Assembly (NCBI GenBank): GCA_009792885.1
Contig: WMCF01000030.1
Coordinates: forward strand, 8,177,684 to 8,241,683
From: Eremophila alpestris peregrina
Taxonomy: Eukaryota > Chordata > Aves > Passeriformes > Alaudidae
Direction: 5' to 3'
DNA length: 64,000 nt
The position numbers and the translations under genes were made by a program. The notes beneath the pieces were generated by a model. The model saw nothing but the letters and a program-made list of their open reading frames with translations, was not told where the DNA came from and did no database searches. Shown piece by piece: positions 20,611 to 33,691 of this stretch; within the stretch, counting starts at the first letter, position 1; every line of letters starts with the position of its first letter.

Positions 20611-23600
20611 GTGAATATGCTGAGGTTGAATTTTAAATAGTTTGACTTAAAAAAAAAAAAACAAACCAAAAACGGCACGGGAGACCTCTTACAAATATAT
20701 GTATGTACTTAATATTTCTATGAAATATGTGTCTTTATTGTAGACCAGACACTTCCTTCGTATAGGATGTGGCTGTAGGTGTTCAATATTTATGTCTGTG
20801 CTTAACTGCATACACAATGGTTTCACAGGAATAAACAGCAGCAGTTGTGTGCTGAAAGCTTTGTATGGTGTGTGTATATGTGTAGGATCTGACCTTCATT
20901 TCAAGTTTATAATTCCTAAGAATTTCCTGTCTGGAATTGAAATGTTTTAAAATCCATCTTACTTCTGCTTAGATTTTAAAAACAGTACCAGGTAACTAAG
21001 AGCTTTCAGCAGGCAGTGAATACCTACTTGTTGGGCCTTCTGGTTTGTCTTTGGGGTTCATGTTTCATCTTTGGGTACCCCCCAGCCCCCTCTCAGTGGA
21101 GGCTGGGTGGAGGAATGTTTGAGTACTGCCTACAATGCTCTTAGGGAAGAACAAGTCTGTGAGGTTTCTATGTAAATAACACAGCATTTAGTAATGAAAA
21201 ATTAGCAACTCTATTAATTGCTCATGAGACATACCTATGAGTATGAACTATGCTTTGAAATTTTTTGCAAGTTATCTCCATATCTCCAGTCTGAATTTTA
21301 TATCCACCAGCAATGCAGACTTATTCTGCAACTAAAAGAAAAAGTGTACATTTCAAACATTGTCTAGTCACGGTTAGTTCCTCATGTTACAATCCTTAGA
21401 GAAGTTAATACCTCCTGAGATGAAGGAGGCTTGTGTCCAAAGGAATTGAATAAATTATAGTGGTATTCAAAGGGCAGAATGAAAAGACAGGTGTTAGGAT
21501 TGCTGATGAAGCTTTAGGCTGACAAAGGAAATGGCTGTAAATATGCAGTCTGGTTCATAATGTAGGAAAAAGGAAACTCATGGAGTTCCCAGACAGTGTA
21601 TATGCAGAATTTGGGTAGTTTATAAATGTTTGAGGTGCTTTTTCCCCTCTTGCATGAAACAGGATTTTTCAAAGGCTTTCTGTCTAAAGCAGGCACTAGG
21701 CTTCATTTACCCAGCCATTTTGAGAAACAATGTCAATGTCTTTTGTATTGTTAAAGGATGTGCTTGACAATATTTTCCAGGATTGCTGTGGGGTCAGCCT
21801 GGGGGCTGTGAGTGCCATGTGTCTCCAGAGCTGGGGACCAGCATCCTGCCCTGGCAGGGTCTGTGCTGGGCACTGCAGGCACTGCTCTGTGCTGTGCCTG
21901 GCTCCTCAGGCATGCTGCTGCTCACAGTTCTGCCCTGACCCAGGGAAGGCATTTTCTGGGACAATGCAACATGTTTGACGGAGCCTCACTGTGCCTCTCC
22001 CCTGAGAATATGAGAAAGAAACCTTTGCCATGGGTGTCTGTCGTGGCAGAACACATCAGCCAGCAGGTGCTCTGGGAAGCCAGGGAGGAGTTAACAGCAG
22101 CAGGGAGGCAGCAAGGCAGAACTTCCCTGGCACAGCCATAGGGCTGTTGAAATATTACTGTCAAATTCTTCTTGCTGGTGGGCAAGAGGGCTGGGGTTGC
22201 AGGAGACCTGAGCTGGGCAAGAGGGATGGATGACAGCATTTCCTGGGTGCTAGGGGCTGTAGGATGTGCTCTCCTCCTCTCCTGCCCACTGGCAAGGGCT
22301 GTCCATCATCTGCAGCTATTGTTTAATGCAATTAGTTTTTATTGACCAAGATGACCTTAATAGGTTTCATTTATGGATCTTGGTTTTATTGCAGTTTAGC
22401 CCTCTAAATACCCATGAGGGTCCTAAAATAACAAGGTATACTATTAATTAGAAGTTAAGGATTGTAGGCTTAAAACAATACATACTTTCTTCATTTTTAA
22501 CTACCTGTATGTGTTTAAAAATAGACTTCCACTAAAAATATTTTGATAAGTGATAGCTGATTATTATAAGAAATTTTTTCATCCGTTTTTGGCTCTTACT
22601 TATTTGAGACACTGTTGCCACATTCAATGTCATTGTAGTCCTCCAAGAACACAGTTTTTCCTGTCTAGTCTGTTGAATATTGTACCCATGGTGAGAGTAT
22701 TTTTAAATAGTAAGAATAATATGAAATCATTTTCAAATCCATAAAAGCAAACATAAGAATTACAACTGATTTAACCTGTGAAACTACTCTACTGCACTTG
22801 TTTGAAATTGAGCAGATTTCACACAGATGGTGTCTCTTAAAATGGAGGGAAAAGGAGAGAAAAGAAGTAGCAATAGCTAAATTAAAGGCCTTAGAGCTAA
22901 AAGCCTAATGTGTAATAGAGTATTTTTATGCCATTTTTAAGCAAGTACATTGGACTAGAAGCTGAAGTCTTCTACTGTGAAATGGAAATTTATCTGGGTG
23001 TATTGTACTTTTAAAAATATATTGTTTGTTTTTCTGCTAATGAGTGCATGCCAGATTATTGTTTACCAGTTACCATTCTAGTCCAAATCAGAATTGAAGT
23101 TGGCAGAACATAAAGGAAATTTCAAGACAGCTAAATATCATCATCCGGAGCTTCATGTACTGTATGTTATTGTAACTTCAGAAGTACAATGCATCGAGGA
23201 ACAGGCATATTAGTCACCAGCACAGTTCAATTCAAATAACTCATGAATTCATCCTATTTAAGAATTGATTAAAATATCAGTATTACTGCCTTTAACATCA
23301 AAAAGCCAGTTGTCTATTAAGAATAGAGCTGCTTAGACTGGAATACCAGATTGGAATACAGTGCTTCTCTGTAACTGGGAAGTGCATGTAAAGCACTATG
23401 CTTTTCCCTTGTCAAGTGGCTTGCCTGGCTCTGATGCTGTGCAGTGTTGTGTTTCTTATGTGTTTTGCTCTGCTGACAAGTAGAGCCATTTCACTGGATC
23501 TTAACTCACACTGCCTGAATGTATGAGTATGAAAAGGTTTAGAGGAAGAAGAGACTGGAATAATCAGTTTGTGTACCCATGGGCACATTTACAGCTCGAG

Positions 23601-23796
23601 TGACTTCTGTCTGATTTCAGCACTTGCCAGCCAAAGCTAGAGTTTATATGGTAAAAACTAAAAGGTGGGTCAGCCCACAAACTTTCCATGGGTAGCATGA
23701 GCTACATGGGAGTTTAGGCATCTTGAGTAGGTGTATGTCACCTGTCCAAGCAACATCGAGGTTTTCCTAAGACACAAAATCCGTAGTTTGGATTCA
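20611..23796. other. Intron-like or intergenic DNA
   Basis: No gene is supported. A13 tract at 20649-20661. A GC-richer, CpG-poor patch lies at about 21780-22290 with overlapping short open frames on both strands and no recognisable product. Confidence 0.6.
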
Positions 23797-24052
23797 TAAA
23801 ATCATAGAATATCTCAAGTGTAGAGGGGTCCAGAAGGGTCATCAAATCTAACTCCCTGCTCCTCACAGGAGTGCCTAAAACTAAACCATAGGGTTAGGAG
23901 TGTCATCCAAGATGCCTCCTCCAGCAGGCTTGGTGCTGTGACCATTTCCCTGGGGAGCCTGTTCCAGTGCCCAGTTACCCTTCAGGTGAAGAACCTTTTC
24001 CTAATGTGCAGTTTGGCATTGTCTGTCACTCCATTCCTCCCAGAATAGAGCA
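23797..24052 (-). mobile_element. CR1 LINE 3' fragment, minus orientation
   Basis: In reverse: the octamer end 'atcatagaatat', then 'caggcttggtgctgtgacca', 'ccctggggagcctgttcca', 'gaagaaccttttcctaat' and 'cactccattcctcccaga'. This is the CR1 3' UTR and ORF2 tail. The boundary at the 5' end of the element is approximate. Confidence 0.9.
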
Positions 24053-25164
24053 CTTGGCTCTGTTAAACATCAGCCACATTCCACAGTGTTAATGTGCTCA
24101 AAGATAAGGAATTCCTCCAGGTGTTGTAAGGATTAGCAGCTCAGGGGGTGAAGGAGACCAAAGTCAAGCCACTCCCTCACAAAAAAGGAAGAGCTCTTGG
24201 CCAGTGTGTGGTTCATTCCATGAGGCACCACTGACTGGGTATAATCATCTGGGTAATAGCAGGAGTTTGTGAGGCTCTTCAGCAGGCCTGGTGTATTAAA
24301 GTGTCAAACCCCAGACCCTTTTAGTTCTGCTGCTTATAGAACAACATATTTATTCGTTATGTGAGCTGCAGTCTGGTATGAACTTAATTCGAAGCCTGTT
24401 GCAAATGCCTATTTGGGGAAGGGGCATGAACTTACTCTTTTAAAAATACGTTTTTGAGTGTAATTGTGAAATGCAGATAAAGTTATAAATCCATCAGCAA
24501 ACTGACTATTTTAAGGCCATATAGTCATGTTTCCAGAGATTAGGTTTTTACAAATGTGATATTTTTAGATGGATGAAAATGAGCATATACCACATGCTGG
24601 AGGTATGAAGCAGCTTTGTAAGCTCTAAGTTTAAAACCTTCTGTTTACAATATGATGTTTTTAAATCTAATGGTGTACAGTATTTGTCAAATATATCATT
24701 ATAATGATATCATATCATTATAATGTAGCACAGTTCTAAATGTCTGCAGGATCATCATATAGATTTACTATTTATCATTCAACTAGAGATTTTATGCTGA
24801 TAAATAAGACTTCTTATGTAGTTATTTTCTGTAACACTTGCACAAGGACTTTTTGTTACTATGCTGTGTAGAAAAGCATGTATAAATTACTTCTGTGATA
24901 CTGGCTGTGATGTGCAATACATACAGGCTGATTTATTTTTAGACCACATTTTCACCCTAACTTACAACAGGAATGTGGATTTTCATTAAATTTTAATTGG
25001 TTATTTTTGATTGTGAAGCTGACATTTCAAAGTATAGCTTTTATGTACCAAAATGCCTACCTGTGTCAGTATGCACATTTCTTGAAATTAGTTGTGGTAC
25101 GGTTCTCATCCAGACTGATTCTAGGAGGGCAAGCTGCACCTAGGAGTGCATCAAACAGCATCAG
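24053..25164. other. AT-rich single-copy-like DNA
   Basis: No gene is supported. It contains two copies of the palindrome CATTATAATG (24697-24706 and 24716-24725) separated by 9 AT-rich bases. The rest is unremarkable. Confidence 0.55.
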
Positions 25165-25645
25165 CTGCCACTCAGAAGAGGTGAGGTGATTTGCCCTCTA
25201 TTCAGCATTGGTTCAGCTTTACCTTGGGCACTCCGTACCCAAAATTTAGCAAGGATGTGAAGGTCCTCAAATGTGTCTAGGGGAAGTGAACAAATGTGGT
25301 GAAAAGGGCTGGAAAGCACGTCCTGAGAGGGAGGAGCAGCTGAGGGCTTTGGGCTTGTGTCCTTGGCGAGAAGGAGCCTGGGAGGCAACCTCATGGCTCT
25401 CCACAGCTTCCTAAGGAGGGAAAGCAGAGAGGGAGGTGCTGATCTCTTCTCCCTGGAAGGCAGTGAAAGAATGTGTGGGAATGGCTCAGAGCTGGACCAG
25501 GCTAAGTTTAGACTCAACATTAGGACACATTACTTTACCAAGAGGATGCCAGACACTGGAACAGACTTCCTAGAGTGGTGGTCAGTGCTGCAAAGCTGTC
25601 AGTGCTTGGACAGTACCCTTACAATGTGCTTTAACTTCAAGAAAA
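25165..25645 (+). mobile_element. CR1 LINE 3' half fragment, plus orientation
   Basis: Words such as 'gggcactccgtacccaaaat', 'gcaaggatgtgaaggtcctc', 'cttcctaaggagggaaagc', 'ggtgctgatctcttctccct' and 'aagtttagactcaacattag' match an avian CR1 type. The reading frame is interrupted, so the open frame from 25357 is only an ORF2 remnant. It ends before the usual octamer. Confidence 0.85.
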
Positions 25646-28600
25646 GCCTGCTGTGAGTGTGGGTTCAGCTATTTTGGAACGTCCACTCTGGAGAGTCAAG
25701 TAAAAGCTTTTGTTACAATGTTTTGATACTGTTTTCCAGGCATAAGGAGCTTATTCTCCTGTAATGGATGTCAGTGTATAAACCAGTACAATAGCCCAGT
25801 ACCACCTATGTAGGTGGGGCTATTCTGCTAAAATTGCTGCCATGTTTATTTTTTTTTTAATAATTCTGTTGTAACCTATCTAAAGCTTAGTCCATTTGCC
25901 TCTTCCCTTGCTGTAACCCAGCAACTATCAAGTGGTTTGAACCACATTGTATTCGATTATAAAACCCTTCTCTAATAATGAGGTGCTTATTCTCAGCAGT
26001 GGTTACAGAAAATGTAATAGATATAAATATGATCTTATGGAAAACAGGGGGAAAGGACTTGTGAAATAGCAGTAGAGTGGATGACTGAGCTGCTATGTAT
26101 GTTCCATTTTGATATAGTAAGCAGAGAATTCTGAAAGCATGCAGATTTTCTGTCAGAAAATTTGCCAAGTCTTTATTCCAGAGGAAACAGATTATATTGG
26201 TAATTGGAGGACAGCTCAAGAGAAATATTGGTTGTTTGGGGTTAAGCTCACCATGTCCGATGATGATTTTTCCTGGATTGATGCAACCAGGGTGTGATCA
26301 GTGCTTGCTTTTTTTCTCATTATGTTGAGATTTAATTACCTGTATTTTGAATGAAATCCCCTGAAACTGGAAACCTTTTACATTACTGTCATGGCTTAAC
26401 ACAGCTTGGTTTTTAGTTAAAGAGGAAACATTTGCACCATTTCTGAAATGCTACACCCACAATAAGTCATTTCTCTCTTGCTAGTTATAGCTGTAAAGAA
26501 GTGGTGCTTTAAGGGAGGGACCTCTCTGTGTGGTTGGATGGGATGAAGTACTTGGATGGAATGGTTAAAACTTGAAAGCCTCCCTTCACTTGCTTTTGCT
26601 CTATACATTCTACTGAGGAATTATTAACAGGTGCTGAAGGCATGAGTGCTGCCTGCCCTGAACTCTCAATGCTCTCAATGCACAATGAAAAGATCAAACA
26701 TATTCTCTTTTTTTTTTCTTTTTTTTTTTTCTTAAATAAATAAGAAGAAACCACTGGGGTTGGAATTTATTGTGGGTGAGGACTAACCTGACAGTACTTA
26801 CTGAATTTTCAGTGACAGTGAAATATAACTATTATTAAGCACATTGAGTGTTGTTTTTCCAATCTGTTTTTCATGTCCTACCACAGGGAGGGCACTAGCA
26901 GAATGAGTAGGGATCAAGAAACTATTTTAATCAAATGTTAAAATATTATTGAGAGAGGTATGGCTGGGGGTGCTATGCTCAGAGATTAAGACACCCTTCT
27001 AAAATAAGACAGATTATTTTGTCCCTTTTTGCTTTGTATCAGTGCTCATCCCATCCTCCACAACATGTTTGTTAGCCTGTAGATTTTGAAAAGATAACAT
27101 TTGCTTTCTCTCCATATCAAGATCTCAATCCCATTTGCGTTGACATTTTAGCTTCATGAGGGAGAATGCATTATGTAAAGTTTCCATTAGCCTGCAAAAT
27201 ATTAAATTAAGTGTTGAAAACATGAGTTGTTTGTGGTGAGTGAAGCAGAGCAAGCCATGGACATGATTTGTACTCGTCAAAATTAGATAAAGTTGTTGGT
27301 TTGGTGTTTTTTGGGTTAGACAGAGAATGTATCCTACCATTCACTTTCCTTCCTGTCTTTTTACCTTTGTTTAGAAAATAAGGTAGACAGAACAAAGGCC
27401 AAGTTCTTAATAACACAAGTGAAAGCATAACTATAATTTGTAGTTGGAAATCCTGTGAGCAGCATTTGTGGTCATACGTTCCTTTGGCAAGATGTTACAT
27501 TCTCCTTGAACATATAATTATGTATCATTGCTTAATAAGGAGAGAACTTCTTTGTCAAACATTTCTCTATGCTGTTAAGCTTTCAAACTGCATGTTGTAA
27601 TAGAATGTTTTGGAAAGTATCAGAAGATTCAACTGCAGCATTTTTTTTCCAGAGGGGAGATAACACTGCAACAGCATTAGCTGTAGTCTAAAATGGGTAA
27701 AAGTGTAACATGCAGTGGTCTATTTGTGCATAAGTAGTACAGGAATATAAATGAAATCTGTTTCAACATGCACTCATGATAACATTCTTCCAGTTTGTTT
27801 ACAAAATGAAAGAATATCTGTCTCTGGTAGAAAATTCTATGTTTAAAGCAGTGTCTCACTATCCTTTGAAGTGTTAAATCCTCCTGGGTTTCATTTTTTT
27901 TGGCACAAGAGTAGTGGATGTTTAAGAAGCCAACAACATTCGCTTGCACAGGAGCATTCCTGTCTTATTTTTGTTTCTAGGTCTGTTTCCTGTGCTGGGG
28001 GAAGGGCAGCGAGAGCACAGCTGCTCCTAAAGTTCAAGATGAAGCTGCTTCTTCAGTGTGTTTTAAACCATGGTCACAGTTTCTTACTGGAAGTCTTTAA
28101 ATGAGATTTGTCTGATCTTCAATTGCACTTCTATAGGCATGAAATCTCCCTCCTTCCCCCCTCTCTTCCCTGATCCTCCATCCCAGTCCCCAGCAACAAA
28201 ACCCACTCACTAATGAAACAAAACTTCGGATTATCTGCAACATAAAGACCGATGAGGACCCTCAAAAGCAGAGCATTTCCATGTTTCTGAGTTCAGCATC
28301 AGCTTGACAGAGTAATTGATCAATATTTGTTCTGGGAATTTTTTTTCCTTAATTTTTAAAATGTTGATGCAAGCTAGCACAAAAGATTGGCTACTTTGGA
28401 TACCAAAGCTACTCCATTTGAACCTTTATTCCTCACTTTATTTATAAGCTGAAACATCACAGAGAATAGGAGATTAATTTTCTGCCTGTTTTTTTTATGG
28501 TACCTCCAGTAATTCAGATGGTAAAATAACAACCTATTCTTCTTCTACATTGCCTTATACATATTTTAAGCAAAGTCTTCTATCTGAATTTTGACATATA

Positions 28601-28889
28601 TTCCTTGAGCAGGAACATTTCGAGCTTTTTGTAGTTCTGCAAACATATTAAAGCACCTCTCTCTTGCATTTGTCCTGGTAGCATTTTTATTATGCTGCAA
28701 TCATATGTCTATAGAAGGAATAAACCAAGCCTGCTGTGGGAAGAATGCCATTGTTGCAGTTACTCTCTTTTCATGCTTTCTTTTGAGGTACCTTTGCTTC
28801 TATGGACTGCTGGGGTGACAAAGAAAATCACATATTGTTGATTGTATTTGAGTTTCCTCCTTGACAGCAGATTGATGGTCGTATAGGAA
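25646..28889. other. Intron-like or intergenic DNA
   Basis: No gene is supported. T-rich interrupted tract at 26708-26730 (T10-C-T12). The short frames here lack domains. A 28150-28200 patch is C-rich with CCC/TCC words. Confidence 0.6.
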
Positions 28890-30000
28890 GGGTGTGTTAT
28901 GTTTAAAACGCAGAATAATGTGGAAAAAAATTTGTTGCCTCCCAGAGGCACATAGTCAGACACAGCAGGTGCCAGATGGAAGTCCAGTTTTCAGCATGGC
29001 TGTTCCAAAGTCTGAAGATAGTTTAATCCAAATACAGCTGAGGAAGAAGTTGATGTTGAACTCTCACTGTTGGTTACAGAAGTGTTGGCAGGTCAGGAGA
29101 GGAGAAACTTGGCTGAGCACCAGCATAGGAGACTAGATAACTGAGGTAATTGTAAAGCCAGATTATGATCCAGGTAAAATGATGGAGTCACTGATGTAGG
29201 GCTTGGTAAATAAAGGACAGAGGAGAATCACAGGATATTGCTAATGCTTGTCAGCATGAGTTTGTTAAAAATAGGCCCTGAAACACTTCTCCTCTTGCTA
29301 TATTTTTGAGCTGCCTATATACGTTGGGCTGTTGACAAGGAAGAAGTGTAAAAATACATATTTTCCATGAGTTTACTCTCTTGGTATTCTTTAGCGTTTT
29401 TGTGAAGAGTCAAGAATGATGCACAGTGAGAAGGACAAACAGTAGGTGAATCAGGCCTAAGAGAAGATTTTGATGGTCCTTGAGAATCTGTGTGTGCCAA
29501 TGGGCTCCAGTCCTCCACACTTAAACATTGTTATTGGCCCACGTAAAAGTAATCACTTAAGAAGTTTATAGAATATTCAAAGATCAAGAAAATGATAATG
29601 AATAGAGCAAATGGACGAGTGATTGTGCTTGTCAAACTGGGCAAAACAGGATATTTGCTTTAACACTGCAAATGTGCATGAAAGAGCAAGGACATAGAGC
29701 TTCTGTTAGAGAAAATGACTCCATCCTGTGAGACATCTACTGAAGGGCTGACAGGAGCTCTGGGTGTGTAAGCTGGAAATGTGGGAATGGGGAGGAAGAT
29801 GCTACTCTGGCTCTGGGAGGTCTAAGGCTGGATCCTTTTCTCTAGTTCTAGTGACTACAAATAAAGGAGAAAATAGATGAAGGTTCAAAGAAGAGTTGCA
29901 AGATTAAAGGGTGGAAAGAAGCTTTAAGTAGAAAGGTTCTTTAAGGTATTGAGCTCAACAAAAAGCTAAAATGTATTCTCTTTGAGCCTTCTTAATGTGT
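28890..30000 (+). mobile_element. Ancient, decayed CR1/L3-like LINE remnants, plus orientation
   Basis: Two blocks resemble old CR1-type ORF2. Around 29130-29280: 'ggtaattgtaaagccagatt', 'aaatgatggagtcactgatg', 'gggcttggtaaataaag', and 'gcttgtcagcatgagtttgt' (residues CQH-FVKN, a block known in CR1-group LINEs). Around 29580-29990: 'ggatatttgctttaacac', 'gactccatcctg', and 'gaaggttcaaagaagagttg' followed by 'caagattaaagg'. Order and orientation agree with one element, but the sequence between them is degraded and all frames are broken. Boundaries are rough. Confidence 0.5.
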
Positions 30001-32876
30001 TAATCTCTGAACTTCTGTGTTTGTTTCTAACTGGGAGAATAATGAAGCCCCTCTATTCTGATTCCAGTTCTGTCATGTCTTGACAGTTTTAAAAGCTTCA
30101 CAAATTTTATATATAATAAGGGCTTAGGAGTATTCAGTGAAGTAGTTAAATATAATTACCTGATTTTATAGATGGAGAAACTGGAATAAAGTCACGTGTT
30201 ATAGTTCTGCCTTTTATGGAGTAAAAATATGGAATAAAAATCTATGCCTAAATTTTTTATGGAGTACATTTACAGAAATCTCAAAGTAGGGGTATTATGT
30301 AATTGTATTCCCCATAACAATGGTTCTGTGAACTTTCCAAATTGAGGATAATGAAATTTTTTTAAAAGAATTTACATTTGTTACCTGAGCTCTGATCTTG
30401 AGCAATTGTGTTAGTTCCTGCAATCCTAAAACTGAAATTCGGTGGAAAGTAAGATCGAAATTTAGAGGATTTGGTAATTCTCTTATAACTGCAAAAAGGG
30501 AACAGGAGCATAATAAAAATTGTATTAAATACTTTATTTAATAATCCAGTGAAACACAAGCATATTCATTTATGGGCTACGCAGAAAAATCAAATAGGTG
30601 AGACTGGTATAAACTAGCACATTCTGGAGAAAGAATGAAGTCAAGAAATGTGTGATAGAGCGAAACATTCTGGAAATAGACTCAAGGAAGAGCAAATAGT
30701 CTTGCTCTTCACTTTTAAAAATGCATCAACTTACTTATGGAAAAATTTTAATACCCTATGTATGTATATAGAAATGCATATATGTGTATATATATATGAA
30801 TGTTATTTCTGGGGAAATTAAAATATTTTTTTCTGTATTAAGAAGTGCCATATGCTGAAGAAAAGTTTTAGTGCCATTTTTTACCATTAAAATATATATT
30901 AAAGAAGAAATAATACAACCTCCAAATTATTATTGTGTATTTTGCATAAACGTTCGTTATGCACTGTCTTTTCCTATATTAGTAGTAGGAGGCAAATAGT
31001 GAACTAAATAATGAATACACTACATAATATAGTGTTTTCAAGCAAAGTGCTTATATTTACACAAAGCAGGAAAAACATAAAAGTAATACAAAAATGTGGG
31101 GGAGATAAAAAAACCTGAAACCAAAGGAACAGGGAATGGAAATGGGATCTGAAAGTTCACATGTAACCAGTTTTCATATTAATATATAAACAAATATACA
31201 TGTGCATCTAAACAGAGTTTGACTAATTCTTCTCAATTTGAATTTTCTCAAGGATAGCTGCATACTTGCTATCCTATATAAAATTAATTGCTTTTCAGGT
31301 ATAAACTTGCCAGCAGATGTTTCAAGGTTCTAGTCTGCTTCCACCCTCATGATATGATGGGGTGTGGTGCTTCAAAACTTGGCTGCTCTATAGCTGGGAA
31401 GAGTGATTCAGCTTTAATTAGGTCAGTCTTGTACTGTCAAAACCCTCAAGCCTTCCTCTGTCCCAAGAGATCAATGACAAAAAATTGAACTCACAAATCT
31501 CAGTGCTGTGTGTGTGTGTACACGAACTCTTGGAACTTCAGTGCTGTGAGAGCTGTAGAACCAGAGTTGTTTATGCTGCCAGCAAACAAATAACGCCAGG
31601 TCCTGCCTTCAGCCTGTTCTGAACTCTTAATATCCAAGCAAAAGTGTTCCAAGTGGATTATGAATGGTGTAGTCTGGCAGATGATAAGAATATTGAGGTA
31701 GTGTGTTTATAGAAGGTGTTGGGCAGATGTTTGGAGTCAGTGCTGAAGGGCTCAGCCCCGCAGCCAGACACAGAAATTGGAGCTGGTTAAACCTGAACTG
31801 ACTCAGCTACCATGTCAGAATTGTGTCATTGCCCTGGGCCTTTTCAGCTTGTCCCAGGTGAAACAAGGCTCCACTTTCCTTCTCTTGCCATTGCTACTTA
31901 GAGAACAAACACAAAATATGAACTGTGCATTAATGTTGTTGTCTGATGTGACCAACAGGGAAGATCTTCCTCACATGTGTACTCATGTACAGATGGTGGA
32001 TGATCATGTGTGTGTTTTTAGGACTTGGCTGAATTGTTCTTTAAACATTTTGTATATTGTGCATTTGTCACAACAGTCAGTGTTCATTAGTGTTACAGTT
32101 AATAGAGGTGAAACATTTAAATACATCTGTAGCTGTGGTTGCACAAGCCTGTTCTAAAATGCCATTTTCACTTGTGTAATACTTCTACTTAATATGGCTT
32201 CTTTTCCACTCAGAAGTCTTTTTTTTACACCTGTACAATACAAGCGGAATACCCACAGATTTTTAAATTGGATGTTACCAGAAAGGTTCCTTAGAGTCTA
32301 TATCATTATTTGAAGGCAAGGGGAGGGAAAGAAAAAATCCAGAAAGAAATCAGCTTTTTCTCCATCTTTTTTTTTTTTTTTTTTGTGTTCTCAGATCACA
32401 GCAGAGTTTTGTGTGTAAATAATGCATTTGGTGGTGTATTTATTTTGAAACAAAATTTCTCACATGCAGGTATATTTTAATGTTGGCAGCTGTGTTTCTC
32501 TCCCACCTCATTCAGCACTAACCTGTCTCTTTCATTCGGTATCTCTCTGGGAAATGTGTGCCTGGGTGAAGGGAGAGCAACGTTCTCAAGCCTCCTGTGA
32601 TTTATAGCAGTGTGTGAAGAAAATGGCAAGATCCAATGATACTGCATCATATGTAATTATTGTTGTCCTCCCTCTTGGCATACTTTCCCTTCCATTTTTC
32701 CTCTTAGTGTTTTCTGGGTCACAATTCGGGTGTTAGTCTAATTCTGCCTCTGTCATCTGGCTATCCTCACAGATAAAATGAATCCCATCTTTAACCATGC
32801 TGTTTTCTTGAAGACTCTATTCTAAATTTCAGTGTGCTTGGATTAAATTATTTTTACAAGAGCATATAGTGACGGA
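30001..32876. other. AT-rich intron-like DNA
   Basis: No gene is supported. Contains a TATA/TGTA-rich run at about 30767-30800 and a T18 tract at 32367-32384. The 126-codon open frame from 31777 has no recognisable motif and is treated as chance. Confidence 0.6.
32367..32384 (+). repeat. Poly(T) tract, 18 bases
   Basis: Uninterrupted T18 on the plus strand. Confidence 0.9.
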
Positions 32877-33138
32877 TCAAGGGCAAACAGGTTCAGATTG
32901 GAAGAGAGTAGGTTTAGATTAGATATTAGGCAAAAATTCTTTGTGGTGAGGGTGATGAGACACGGGAACAAGTGGCCCAGGGAAGCTGTGGTGGATTTCC
33001 CATCCCTGGAGGTGTTCAAGGCCAGGCTGGATGAGGCTCTGAGCAACCTGGTCTGTTGGAAGGTGTCTCTGCCCATGGCAGGGGCGTGGGAGAGGAACTT
33101 CAGGGTCCCTTTTTGCAAACTAAACCATCCTATGAGAT
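32877..33138 (+). mobile_element. CR1 LINE 3' end, plus orientation
   Basis: 'gaagagagtaggtttagatt', 'agatattaggcaaaaattct', 'gtggcccagggaagctgtgg', 'ccctggaggtgttcaaggcc', 'ggctctgagcaacctggtct' and 'aaaccatcctatgag' are consecutive CR1 3' landmarks. The frame from 32898 reads as the ORF2 C-terminus (RFRLDIRQKFF, then PSLEVFKARLDEAL) and is nearly undamaged locally, so this copy is one of the younger ones. It is 5'-truncated to about 260 bp. Confidence 0.93.
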
Positions 33139-33662
33139 GGGATGGGGCCAAGGATTGTAATGCCCTGTCCCCAACCTGTATTTTAAAATACAGGTGTTTC
33201 AATCAGACACCCACAATATGGAATGCTAACGTTTTATGCTGGGTTTTTTTTTTCTTTTATTAATATGAATTGAAATGTAAAGATGATATTTTAAAATTCA
33301 ATACTAGAAAGGATGCAACCAGAATACTTCATTTTTAATCAAGTTAACCGTCTCAGTTGCCATGTTGATTACTTACTTTGGACTGTTTCTGCAATATTAA
33401 GCATGTATGGTAGTAATTTAAAGGAAATTATTAAAAATGTTATATATTTTTTAACATAAATTTCAACTTGATTTCCACTGTACATCTTTGTAATTATTTC
33501 TGTATTTCTTCCATCACATTTTGGCGGGATATGTTCCAAAATCTGTGTAGCCTATGTATTTGTGGAAAATGTTCTTCCATCAAATTTTCTGATCAGATTA
33601 CAGTTCTTTTAAAAGCAAAATTATTTCTCATTTTACAGACATTTGAATAACTACTTTGCATT

Positions 33663-33691
33663 GATAATAATAATAGAATAATAATAATAAA
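33663..33691. repeat. (AAT)n microsatellite, interrupted
   Basis: Repeated AAT/ATA units with one G interruption. Confidence 0.8.
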
